From positions 69,720,315-69,784,314 of the forward strand of contig OZ024869.1 in assembly GCA_964017185.1 (NCBI GenBank): DNA of 64,000 nt. Reading direction: 5' to 3'. This DNA comes from Rugalucina vietnamica (lineage: Eukaryota; Mollusca; Bivalvia; Lucinida; Lucinidae). Below the pieces are notes generated by a model that was not told the DNA's origin, did not search any database, and was given only the letters and a program-made list of their open reading frames with translations. Every line of letters starts with the position of its first letter. Position 1 is the stretch's first letter. Below are positions 34,901 through 46,900 of this stretch, piece by piece. Made by a program: the position numbers and the translations under genes.

Positions 34901-37900
34901 TTTGAGAAATCAGAAAATTGTTATCGGTTACGATTCATTTACTAACCAACGTTTACTGCAATTGGTCCCATTTTGATTAAACAAGTCTTTATTATTGACT
35001 ACCCTGTTAAAAGTTGCAAAATTACAGCAATTCTCTTTGGCTCCATGTTGCCAATTCTACAAGGTCACTGAAGAGGCTTGAATAGGCGAAACCGCGGTAT
35101 GGCCCATCACCTTTCTCACAAATATGCTCACTGCTCTTAAAGGAACCCAGTTTTATTTTTATTCTTAGACGACCTCTCCACTCTGAGCGATTCTACGGAT
35201 ATCGGCAGTATCCAGTCTAACCTACTTTTAGTCGTCCATTAACACATGATTTCCTTAGCTTGCCGGATCTATTCTGTGCAACTACATTTAGATTGCGTAC
35301 TTGAGAAATAAATCCTTTAATGCGCTCTACATGTCCATACCATCTCATCTTGCTGGTCCAGGAGCAAAGCACTACATATATATCCTGAAGTCCAAGCTTT
35401 GAGAGAAGGGAGTCTGAGCTTACTTCATCATTCGCCTTGAAATTACAGATCCAGCACATCATTGCACGGTCACTGCGCAGCAGGCGACAAAGTGTAGCCA
35501 GTCATTGCCCATGTTTCTGCTGCATGTGGCAGTACATAAGTTGAATACACTTGACCTCTGGTCAAACGTGGCAGATTGCGATTGGTGGTGAGAGGGAGTA
35601 GTTGGCGGAACTTGCCCTAAGCCGATTTGCAGTTCTCGACTGCAACCAGTTCACAACCTCCGCCAGCAGAAAGCATGTCTCCCAGATAACAGAACTCTGG
35701 TACAGCTTCAACTTTTTCGCCATCAACTAGAACTTCCTTCACTAGCCTTCCATCTATGGGACTCGCCTTTCCTAGGCAGCCAGCACAGCTGTAATCAGGA
35801 TCACGGCGCAAGGAGCCTTTGATTCCATTGCATTTCTTGTGGATGCAGGACAAGCATCCACCACAGAAGACAGCATTTCTTCCTACACCTGTTTGACAGA
35901 CGCCACATGGATTCTTTCCAGATTTTTTTCAGAAGGTTCAGATTGAGGACAAAGACCATGATCTTTGTCTTCCCCATGTTCACTCAAAGAACTTTCCTAT
36001 CAATCTCTGCTTTCCAAGTCTTACATGTCGTTCTTCCATGGACTCGACAGTGTCATGTCATAAGTCATCTGCATACAGCATAACCAAAAGGCAGCTTGTG
36101 CAGAACTCCCTGGATAAAGCATATAGCACAATAATGAAGAGTAGCAGGCTAAGGAACACCTACTTTGACACCAAACTCCTCACTGTATCCACTGCCCTCT
36201 CTTACCATATGTATACTCTTATACATGGACTGGACCAGACACACTAGTCATTCGTCAATTCTTAGTTTCGCATTGGCCACCAGATTTCATCCCTCAGGAA
36301 TCGATCAATTGCTTTCAGATCAACAACAGCCATGTAGAGTTTCTTGTTAGTGCCCAAGTGCTTCTCTTGTATTTGATCAACACATCAATCAGTGAAATAA
36401 AAAATCATAATTTATAATTGCCAGTGCGGCTCATTTCAAGCATACCAGAATGGGCGACAACATGTTTGCAAGGTCTTAGCTAATTGCTTTCTCCAAATAC
36501 ACATGGTCACAGTATTCTAACCCGGACCTCATATTAAGTCATATGCTAGAAAACATTCCAGGGTGTACGTTTTTTTTTTTATTTATCGCCATAGTCTCAA
36601 CGATGAGACCAGGCAGAAAATAGTAACTGGTGTATACCGAAAAGTAATTGGTAACTGCAGACCTCCAAAATCATGGAACAACTTCATCAGATGTGATGAA
36701 AACAAAATGGAAATATTGAGGTTTCTTGTAGATAAATTTATTCTTGCGCAGAATTATGCACAGGTCATAGTGACAAAAAGGAATGATGTTGTTTGCAATG
36801 TAGAAATTAAAGTCTTCAAGACTTAGCTCCCTACGTTTTGAAGGAAAGCACAATGGCATAGATCTAATATTAATGACATTTATTTTACAATGAAAGTGAT
36901 ATTTATAGACAGTCTACACCATGAACATTTTGCATCGTTCAGTGAATAAGATGTGTTTTTTTTTTAATTTAGCAAAACAAAAACCTCATTTATATTCATA
37001 TGTATGTAAATGAGGTAATTTGCATATTTGAACTCTATTATTAAGCTTTATTTTTGGTATCAATATTGTTGTTCTATTATGAGCAGGACCAAAGATATAA
37101 GCAATTTACTGTATGAACTTTCTAAACCAAACTGATAGGTAAGGACATACAAAATCTTGAGATATTCTAAAATGAATATTCATGAACATGCTAATTAGCT
37201 TTTGTCAATTTATGATAATTTATGGTCTAGTAATATCAAAGCCACAGTGATCCATTTCATTTAACATTTTACATCGTTCAGAAAATCAATTTTAAGCCAA
37301 AAAAGTAAGATCTCATTAACATTCATAAATATGCAAATTAGGTAATTTGCATATCTGAACTTTATGTAAAAGCACAATCATTTAGCTTCATTTTGGTATC
37401 AATATTGTTGTTCTATGATGAAAAGAACTTAAGATATGAGCAATTTACTACTTGTACACCTTTCACAACTGTCGACCATTTTGTTTTTTGGCGGCCATCT
37501 TGAAAATGGCGGAATTTCAAGTGGCTAGAGATCAGAATTAATGTGTGTCATGTGAAGAGCATATGGTGAAAATTTCATGCTTGTATCATCAACTGAAGTA
37601 TTTCCTCAAAATCTCTCACTAAGCCGCTCCACTATTGGGTTAAAGACGCTTTTACATGAGGGCCTTTCGAAACCTGAATTTTATGGTGACTTGGTTTACA
37701 AATTTCAATCCTCAGGGATTGCTTGCAATCAGTTTGTATTTTCCTATCTTGAGTCCTGGTTTTTGATTCATGAGGATGTTTAGCATGATTTATTTGTTTG
37801 TTCTTGATGATTCATTTACTAGTTAGAGATTCACCACGAGGACCGAAGAACTAACTAAATGTTATGAACCACTGCAGAAGCTGAGGGTGAGGTTACGGCC

Positions 37901-40900
37901 GTGTAAAATCGATTTAAACCCGCCAGGAACTTTGTGTTACTGATCGTTCCAAGGCGATACTTCTGTGGTGGTTCTTTTTGTTTTATGTCTTGGTGTTTAA
38001 AATATTTTTGTGCTGTTGGCGCCTTATGTATGTTTGCATATTTTTAGTTAAGTTAAGGTAACTGAGTGGCCACCTATTGGGAAAATAGCTGCTCATTCGG
38101 CTTACGAAATGTGTTCATGGTATAAGTACCTGATTGTTAGTTTGGTTTTTTCCCTCCTTGGTTTTTGGAGTGGGAGTCTTTTTCTGATTGCGCCTTTTCC
38201 TGATCTTTGCCTACTAGTACTTTTTTAAGAAACTTATAGGAATTAATGATTTTTCTTTTCAGTTCAGAAAAATCATAACAAGTTACAGACGTATAGGTTA
38301 TAACTTGAATGTTATGCGACAGTCTGCATGCTTAGTTTTTAACCCAATCATGGTTGATAGCTATGCTGCCTTCTTTAGTTGCACGCTGGTGGGTCGGGCG
38401 TCAGACTCTATGATGGCCCCGACTTAAAGCTATTCATCTTAGTTGGTTGGGGCCGGAGCTTCTTGTCTGTTGCTTGGCCCACCGGGGTCCAACTGGTGTT
38501 TTTCTTTTGCTCCGGAGTTAGTAGGTTATTCGGCGCCCAGGGATCTCCATCGTCGGGCAGCTTACTCAATCTGTGAGTCCTTGTTTTTGATTCATCAGGA
38601 TGTTTATCATGATTTATTTGTTTGTTCTTGATGATTCATTGACTAGTTAGAGATTCACCACGAGGACCGAAGAACTAACTAAATGTTATGAACCACTGCA
38701 GATGCTGAGGGTGAGGTTAGGATCCTGTAAAACCTGTTTAAGCCCGCCAGTAACTTTGTGTTACTGATCGTTCCAAGGCGATACTTCTGTGGTGGTTCTT
38801 TTTGTTTTATGTCTTGGTGTTAAACATTTCTTGTGCTGTTGGCGCCTTATGTGTGTTTTCATATTTTTAATTAAGTAAAGGTAACTGAGTGGCCACCTAT
38901 TGGGAAAATAGCTGCTCATTCGGCTTACGATATGTTTCATGGTATAAGTACCTGATTGTTAGTTTGGATTTTTTTCCCACCTCGGTTTTTGGAGTGGGAA
39001 TCTTTTTCTGATTGCGCCTTTTCCTGATCTTTGCCTACTTGTACCTTTTTATACAATTTATTTATGAACATAATAGGTTTATTAATTACATATATATCAC
39101 AAACGAATGCGATTTTCCAAAATCCTACCTTAAACAAAAGCTGTAAATTTTAGCAAAGTAAATTTTACCAGAAATTTTAGTGAACAATACGTTTTGCAAG
39201 TGTTATGAATATTTAGTAGAATGTAGGTTATGCTATTCACATCGGTGTTTTACAATCATGTTAATGCAATATTTATGACTTTGTCAGGTTACATGGCTGT
39301 TTACTCGTTTTACTCCAACCTTCACGTATTTAAGCCTAGTGTATAGGCAAGCAATATATCCCCAGATGTGACACCTAAGGCTATTCTGTTTGCTTAGGGA
39401 ATCATTTCATCGGAAAGAAAAATGAATCAAAATCTCATAGTATTGCTCTAAAATGAAAGCGGGCACGTCCAAATAATAACGATGGGAAAGTCCATCCATC
39501 ATTTTGCGTCTTCTCTTTGTCCGCAGATATCTTGCCGACGAAAAAGCCGACAGTGCCCCAGGTCCAGTCAAGAAACTTAAACTCAACAACAATGACAGCA
39601 AACGAGATTACACGAATATCAACTTAAAGTCTAGTGTATGTTATTGAACTATAAACCTATCTGTCAGTCGTCGATTATTTTTTATGATAAATTCTGGTGT
39701 AGGATAGTTGTCTGAGTTTTGAGTTTAGAAAACACGCCCATGCGATATACAGAGATTATAAAAAGTTATAAAAACTGAAAATTTTCAGTAGAAAAATTGA
39801 TATTTTTTCTTATTTTTGCTCAAAACATAGATTGTGGGTACAAGTTAGAATCGCCTCGGCGAGTACCCACAATCTATGTTTTGGAGCAAAGATAAGAAAA
39901 ATAGGTATACCCCTTTATACCCCCGTTTTACAATATAAAAGTGGGGTTCAAGGGGGTATATATTGCACGGACATGTTTTACTCGGGAAAAGCAATCGGGT
40001 TGAGTCAGCGTTGTCAGCATACGATACATAAAGGTTGTCATCTAAACGCAGTTTATCGTTTATAACGTAAATTACGGCGTAGAAGATTTGTTTATAACAT
40101 CTTGGATGAAATCAATTTCGCATTCTTTCTCTTCTTCTTCTTCTTTCAGATAGGGTTTGATGTGCAATTATCTTTGATTACACGCCCAGAACATAGAACT
40201 GAACAGGACTTGAAAAGGGTAAACAAAAATTGTGTTATGTCTTCAATGTCATCTAATGTCTTCTGATTTCCAATGTTTTGGTCAGTATTCTCGTCGTAGA
40301 GAACAACTAATAGATACATTTCTCATTTAAGTTATTTTATCTACCTGTAGCTAACATTTGGATGTATTTTATTTCATTGTAGGTCACATGGGTTCTACGA
40401 GCAACAAAGGCATTCAAGCATTTATTTCCTGCACACTTAGAAGACCAGCTGGCCAGACTGGTGTTTTATGAAAGGTAATCGCTTCTATTAATCCGGGTTT
40501 ACAATTATAACACGTATGATATAAAGCCAATAGCATCACCTGTTTATGATGTAATACAAATAACATTTAAAATCAGTCAAATAATGGGTATGCAATTTTA
40601 TGTAATATTCAGCGTTTTAAAGCAGAAATAACCTGCTTCTACTAAACTGAAAAGACCGTTTTAATAACATCTCTACCAGTGACAAAATAACTAATGCTGT
40701 CACCAAGGTTTCAATGTGAGTCATTTTCTACAGACTTTTCAAAGAGTGTAACTATTTCAGTAATATGTTCGTTATCCTGTGAAGCTATATTCAATTCCCC
40801 TTTTTCCATTTACATCATATGAGTAATTTTCTTGGTTCGTGGTTCTGTTCTCACAGGTATGATGACAGAAGAATAGTTACACAACAAGGCAGAGACCCAG

Positions 40901-43900
40901 AGAGATTTTACTACATATTGTCTGGAAAATGTGAGTGGTGTCATGTATCATGCCAGTACCAGTGTCGTTTAGAAAATGTGTACTCACTAACTGTCCTGTT
41001 GATATTTTATAGTATCAAATTTGCGTCATGCTGTAAATAAAACAAAGACTAAGAGGCATACTATACTCTAAAACCAAGAGGTCAAAGGGTACATATAAAG
41101 AACTAAACGGAGCTTCCATACGTGATACGACTGACCGGCTCTTGTCGTTCAAGACTGACGTAAGAGTTTTTGGATAATCTTGTACAACTTCACACGGTTC
41201 AATCCTAGCCGGCTGAATTCATGACATTATATGCAAGGGCTGTGAGAGACTATACATTTGACTTTTCTTTGACTTTGCCATGTATATAATTATCAAAGCT
41301 CGTAATGCCAATATAGGAAATATTGACTGCATTATATACACGTATACGTATATATGTGAACCTAAAAATCACAAATGACAAAACAAATGGCAATACACAT
41401 CTTTATATTTATTCTATTGTAGTAAACAAAGTACGCGAGTACAGACTGTTATCTGGTGTTGTTACAAGGAACGAGGGCGTCATCGAGAAAGGGAAGCATT
41501 CAGATGTAAGTTTGAAATAATTGTTTCTGAAAGATTATTTAAGTGCAATCCGAGAAATGTATTTTAGATTTTTTTATTCTGTGTCTGCAACTCAGTTTTA
41601 TATACAACTATTTTATCATTGTTGTAATACGCTGCAGTTTGCAATATAACGTACAACATACTAAGCCTCTCACATCTTGCCTTCTTCAAAGCGTCTTGTT
41701 ACACCCTCATTACATATGCTATATCTCCATCTGCGCCAATAATAAATTATTTTTGTTATCTTTTAGCCAGAAGAGATGACACACAACTGGCCAAGAGAAC
41801 ACCATCTAGTTACCAAAGGTGCCGTAGAAGTTCTACTACTTGAAAAACCTGTAAGTGATTAATTTCTTTTTGTTTAAAACTGATTTTGTATCTGTTGTTG
41901 TACAGATCCGGTAACCATCAAATGGTACACCAAGAAACCAAACTAGAAAATACTTAAAACAAGATAAGATACTGTTTTAATATATGAGTAATCGATAGAG
42001 TAATTGATACAGAGCAGTTTCTCACAACTTCATAATTTCAACACAAGTTGTACACACACAATTCACTACAAACAAGAATATTACTGCTGTTTAAGGCCCA
42101 ATTTGTATTGAAAGTTCACGTGTGACATTTTGAAATCTTATGAGAATATGTAAAACGCATTTGGTTCTCTTTATATTGTAACGTCATTTTCAACACAATT
42201 ATTTTTTCTTCATTTAAATTGAAATGCTCACACTACACGTTTGTGAACGTCCATAGATAGATTATATCAAATCTCCATTTCAGGACTTTTTAGAGTTGCA
42301 ACATACAAGTAAAGGGCCGCCTGTCGAATTTCTGCAGTGAGTGTTTATATTTAATTGATTTTATATTTCTTTATTTATTGAATAATTTTCAGCTTTCTTC
42401 TTACACGGTTCGTCTACAATAAATGAAAGTTTTCTTTTCTGGAATACTTTTGCGTGAAAATCAAATTTCAGATATGAATATAATACATATAGATAGAGAC
42501 GATTTTATGTGTTGCTGTCTTTTTCAAGTCAACGCCCACAGTAACATACACATATGGAAATTCCTGACAATTTTATTTTATTTCACTAATTTCAGATCCT
42601 TAGATTTATTTAAAGAATTTCCTTGTGAAGAGTTCCGGAATTGTCCAGATGCAATAGACTTTACATATTATGGGTGAGTTCTTAACTGTAGCATAATCAA
42701 GGACGGTATGCAAATATTAGGTAAATTTAACCCATATTTGACGAATGGATTCTCCCATCAATATCATTTGGATGGGTAAACTTTCATTTTTAGGGGCGTC
42801 AGGAGTGATTTTGAAATTTTATTCGATTTTTCGATGAAAATTTTCTAAGCAAACAGAATAGCCCCAGATGGGACGCCGCGTTCTGCGGCGTCACATCTGG
42901 GGCTATTCTGTTTGACTATGTCCCATAAAAGGGACGCCAGGCTTAAATGAGTTAAGATCCATGGAATTCCATAATAAAATTTCGTATTATATTTCATTCG
43001 AAATTTGGAAAACGATGATTATTTGGTAGAAAACGTAAAGCAGAAGAAATTAGATGTTGATTCTGAAAATGACCTTATTTTAATTTTTGATATTTCATAG
43101 CATAAGTTGTCAATATTGTTTTGCAGCCAAGACAAGATGGTTGTAAAAGACACGAACAGAACACCATGGCTACATGTTGTCAAAACGGTACGTATTATTG
43201 TTTTTCCAGGATTTATGTGGACACGGTTTTTCGCCGATTATTCTTTAACGGACGTTTCAAATGGAAATCAAAGTATAGAAATTAGTTAAGATATAAACCG
43301 CCTAATTGGGGTTATTTTTTTCAAATGAATACGGTTTGTAGTAGAGGCTGGAATTAGATGGAATTTGGGGGCGTTTTTGATTTTGCTTCCACAGTTAGTC
43401 CCCAGTTGAGCCTATGTGTAGGAACAGTCAATCGATTTAACAGATCAATGGTGTTCATTCATGCATCGAGAGCCGTTTGTCGGTTTATACTTGCTTGTTG
43501 TGTCCATAGTCTATGTGTTTATTTGAAAGTTGAAACTATTCAGATAGCTACCTTGTTTGGAAATAGACAGTTGGCGTCCTAGTCGAAGAAGCAGAAGTGC
43601 TTTGTCTGTCTTCCTTCTAATGCTAGTTGATTTAGCCAAAATTCGACGGTGTTCTATATTTTAACACAAAGCCCAATCCACGGGCATGAACCCGGAGATA
43701 CCAACAAACACTACATGGTATCTATGAAGCAAGTATTTGCTTTCTCTTGGGTGCTTGTCAACATATGAAAGAAGACTACCAAAAGTGTTACACGCATTTG
43801 GAAACGCGCGCGATTGAGGTTGATACAAATATGCAATCAATCATGAAAGCAAAAGTGATAAACAAAAATGTCTGTTGATGATTATTTTGTTTATTATGCT

Positions 43901-46900
43901 ACAGCTAGGGCCATGTTGGGACATTGCCTCCATTTTATGAGAATTTTACCCCACCTTAGGATGTCATGACATCCAAAAAGTGCTTCAAATAGCAACACCC
44001 AAGTAAGCAACTAAGACTTATATGTGTGGATAATTTGACATGAAACCACTTTTCCTGGGCAGGCTCAGACCTGAGCGGTTAACCAATAGTCACATGGCCA
44101 GTCAGTAGTGTCAAGTACAAGCTTTGCCTGTTGGCAGAAACAGCCCATCTATTTCTTCAAGCCTCAATGGGCAGGCCCCCATTTTCCCACCGACCACCCT
44201 TATATCACATCATATATAGAATGTGACCCACTGAACGTGTCTTCACAATAAATTATGAAGTGAGTAAATATGGTCCAAATAAAATGCAAATAAACCACGT
44301 GTGTCTCGCTAGGATAGATCTGTGAGGCAAAAATGGGTATAGTATCGTCTTAAAATGACTAAGTCCGTTCTAAATTTCAAAGGATTCCAGATTTTGTAAA
44401 AAAATGATGGAAGATTGAAAAAATAATTTTTAGTTAGGCGGTCATACTCTTATTTCACTTGCTCAATTTCTTTTATTTCGGAAACGTTTAAAGATGCTCT
44501 AAAAAAGAAAAAACCATGTCCACATAAATCCTGGAAAAACAATAATGATTTATATCACAACAATCAAGATTTTATCAAAATACCTCCTGTTTACAGATTT
44601 TTACTTGCCCGAAGTCACACGACTGGTCAGGTAAAGGCCGATTGCTTATTCGATGTCTTTTAAAATCAAAGATAATTTAGTTAGGGTTTAATGTAAATAT
44701 GAAAATACTCATGCAAAATGGAAAAAATACATTGTTTGCTAAAACTGATGCTTGTTTTTTACAATTATTGCTTATTTTTTTCATGCGTTTTGTGTCATCC
44801 TCTTCCTGTGTTTTCTTAATCAAGCAATGAATTTAAAACTGTTTTGGATTCAATCTAAAATATCAAAAATGTTCGAACAAACATGTGTTTACGTGTATAC
44901 AGGGGAAGGTGAAAGTAGTTAGAAGTCAAACTATCGTCGATGTACAAAATGACACTAAATTCGTCAATCAGAGTACAGAAGAACTGGGCTGTGCCAGACC
45001 ATACAGTCATGCTGATGGTATGTCCGTTTTTACTTGGCATATCTTACAAAGCGTGGGAGATTCATTAGTTGATGCTAGGACCATAAGAACGATAATAGGC
45101 GATGAAGTTCAAATACATATGCAAACACTAGGGCATAGGCAAAGTCCTTGATACTAAAGGCCGTAGAAAAACGCCTCTTCGTTTTGAGCAAATGCTCTGC
45201 GATGGTTTTTCAGAATCTTTTGCATATTATCCATCATATTTATATAATTTAATGTATCACGATTCCTCTTTGCAGCCATGCTTGGATTGCTTGCCAAACA
45301 GCGAAAAATGAAAAGTATATTGGGCACGATATCTTTTCCTGAGGTGAGTCTTTATTTAAGCGTTTTTTGTTTTCTAAAAAGTACAATCAAAAACATAAAT
45401 GAGTTAGAATTTTACAACTTTCTGTTATGATACGTGCAATGTCTTATTATTACAATGCAATGGAATAAATCATTGAATACGCCCCTTCAAAAATGATTTA
45501 TGTATTCTTGAGTTAAAATAGGCTGTACATCAATGTACACTAATTGCATCTATAATTTGCTTCTATGTCACAAAAATGTTACATGAAAATCGGATTTAAT
45601 CATACAGATTCAAGAAAGACCGGTGTTAGAGCGCTCAGCAACAGAATATTCCTGGAATAACAGAACAGGCAATGTAAATCCCGCAGGTGGTGTTAATGCT
45701 ACAATGATCCACCCTGTTGCATCTTTGCTACAAAATAATATTGCTGACGCAAACCAAGAAAACGCTAAAGCCCATTCTGCTGTAAGATGTAGTGTGATGC
45801 TACCCATTACTCCAACAATGTGTGGATTGGCCCTTAACAATTTGTTCATCCTATGTTTGCTTTATTTGTTTTGGAACATATATTTTGTCTCTGATTTGTC
45901 CGTCCTAGAAATGTGTAATTTCACAAATTCAGTCGACCAGATATGTACGTTTCGTATTGCCTTAAACCAGTTTATTTTAGCTTATCCATTGTTCAAAGAT
46001 TCTTTTTTTTCATATATTACTTTGTGGATATGTGGATTTCCCCTCAAAATATCTATTGTTGTTGTCCTTGTTTTTATGCAATTTCAACAGTTAGTGTGCT
46101 ACCATTGAACAACAAGCCGATTCATCTCTTACAGTCATCTCTGTACTTCTATGATTATGTTGATTCGTTTGATTTTTGGTATTTTGTGCACAAAGTTCGG
46201 TTTTGGGATATATCAGATTCGGAAGACATTTAGGTGTACTTTGCAGTCATTGTAGATTCTAATTAACCAACTTAACTCCAACCTGTATTTCAAATTAACA
46301 TGTATGGTTTGATCTATAACCGGACATTTTGTGTGCTGTGATAAGTTATCTAACATGTTTTAATAATGTAATTTTCATTTCATGTACAAGGTAAATAAAA
46401 GCTTGCAACGTACGTAGCCGGCTTTGTGTTTTAAAACACTGAAAAACAACCACCGCGGATAGATTAGTTTAAATAGTTGGGAAGTTTGTCAGTAGGTCAG
46501 AAAGAAACAATCAAATTTTTCCGAACACGTTTTGAAATACAAAAACTATCTAATCTCATGTTACTTTCAGAATATATTGCATTATCATAAATAATGCGTA
46601 GATTATAGATTATATTCTTTAGATTTCAAGACATTTTCCAACTTAAATTCAGCATTCTCTTCTTTTTGCCTACGTAATGCTACGTTTATATGGTATCCAT
46701 GTTTAACAGATAACTCGGCGACCTAAACCAAATATGGTTGAGAACACCGCTAGGCATAGAAAGAAAGCAAAACCACCAAGAGTGCCTGTTATTGGTCAGT
46801 ATAAACACATGAACTTTGTTGAAATATACTTAAACAGATCTTTCTTTTTTTTTCAAATGAGAAGAATGAATACCGCATGCAGCTGACCAACGAACAGAAT

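Larger units (their letters stand above)
32685..37634. mobile_element. 4950-bp DNA element with ~0.8-1 kb terminal inverted repeats
   Basis: Ends TAGTGGAGCGGCTTA and TAAGCCGCTCCACTA. The insertion splits copy C between GTTG and GGGTTAAAG, with the three bases TTG present on both sides (32682-32684, 37635-37637), so the target duplication is 3 bp. The left arm (32685 to ~33650) and right arm (~36840 to 37634) are inverted copies: for example GGAATTTCAAGTGGC, CAAGATGGCCGCC, GGTATCAATATTGTTGTTCT, TATGCAAATTA. Each arm itself has two sub-repeats ~365 bp apart. The middle contains a duplicated ~155-bp block, a LINE fragment and a short frame at 36587. The superfamily is not recognised. Confidence 0.85.
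32629..39050 (+). mobile_element. Penelope-like retroelement, copy C, with nested long-TIR element (intron 3)
   Basis: A short RT 3' coding piece (AACCTTTTCTAAATTTTATC, 32629-32684) continues at 37635 (TTGGGTTAAAGACGC) after removal of a 4950-bp insertion. A first 3' tail follows (~37720-38226), then at 38227 another piece of RT coding end (AAGAAACTTATAGGAATTAA to the GRASDSM region) with a second, complete 3' tail (to 39050). Two tails in direct order point to a partial tandem arrangement, known for Penelope-like elements. With its insertion it makes up 6.4 kb of the 6.9-kb intron 3. Confidence 0.75.

Noticed and set aside
45623..46233. 161-codon and 96-codon frames after exon 15
   Set aside because: The first starts inside exon 15 and reads through a strong donor (GCT|GTAAGA) into intron 15; the exon 15 to exon 16 join keeps frame and gives a family-like protein, so the read-through is a shadow.
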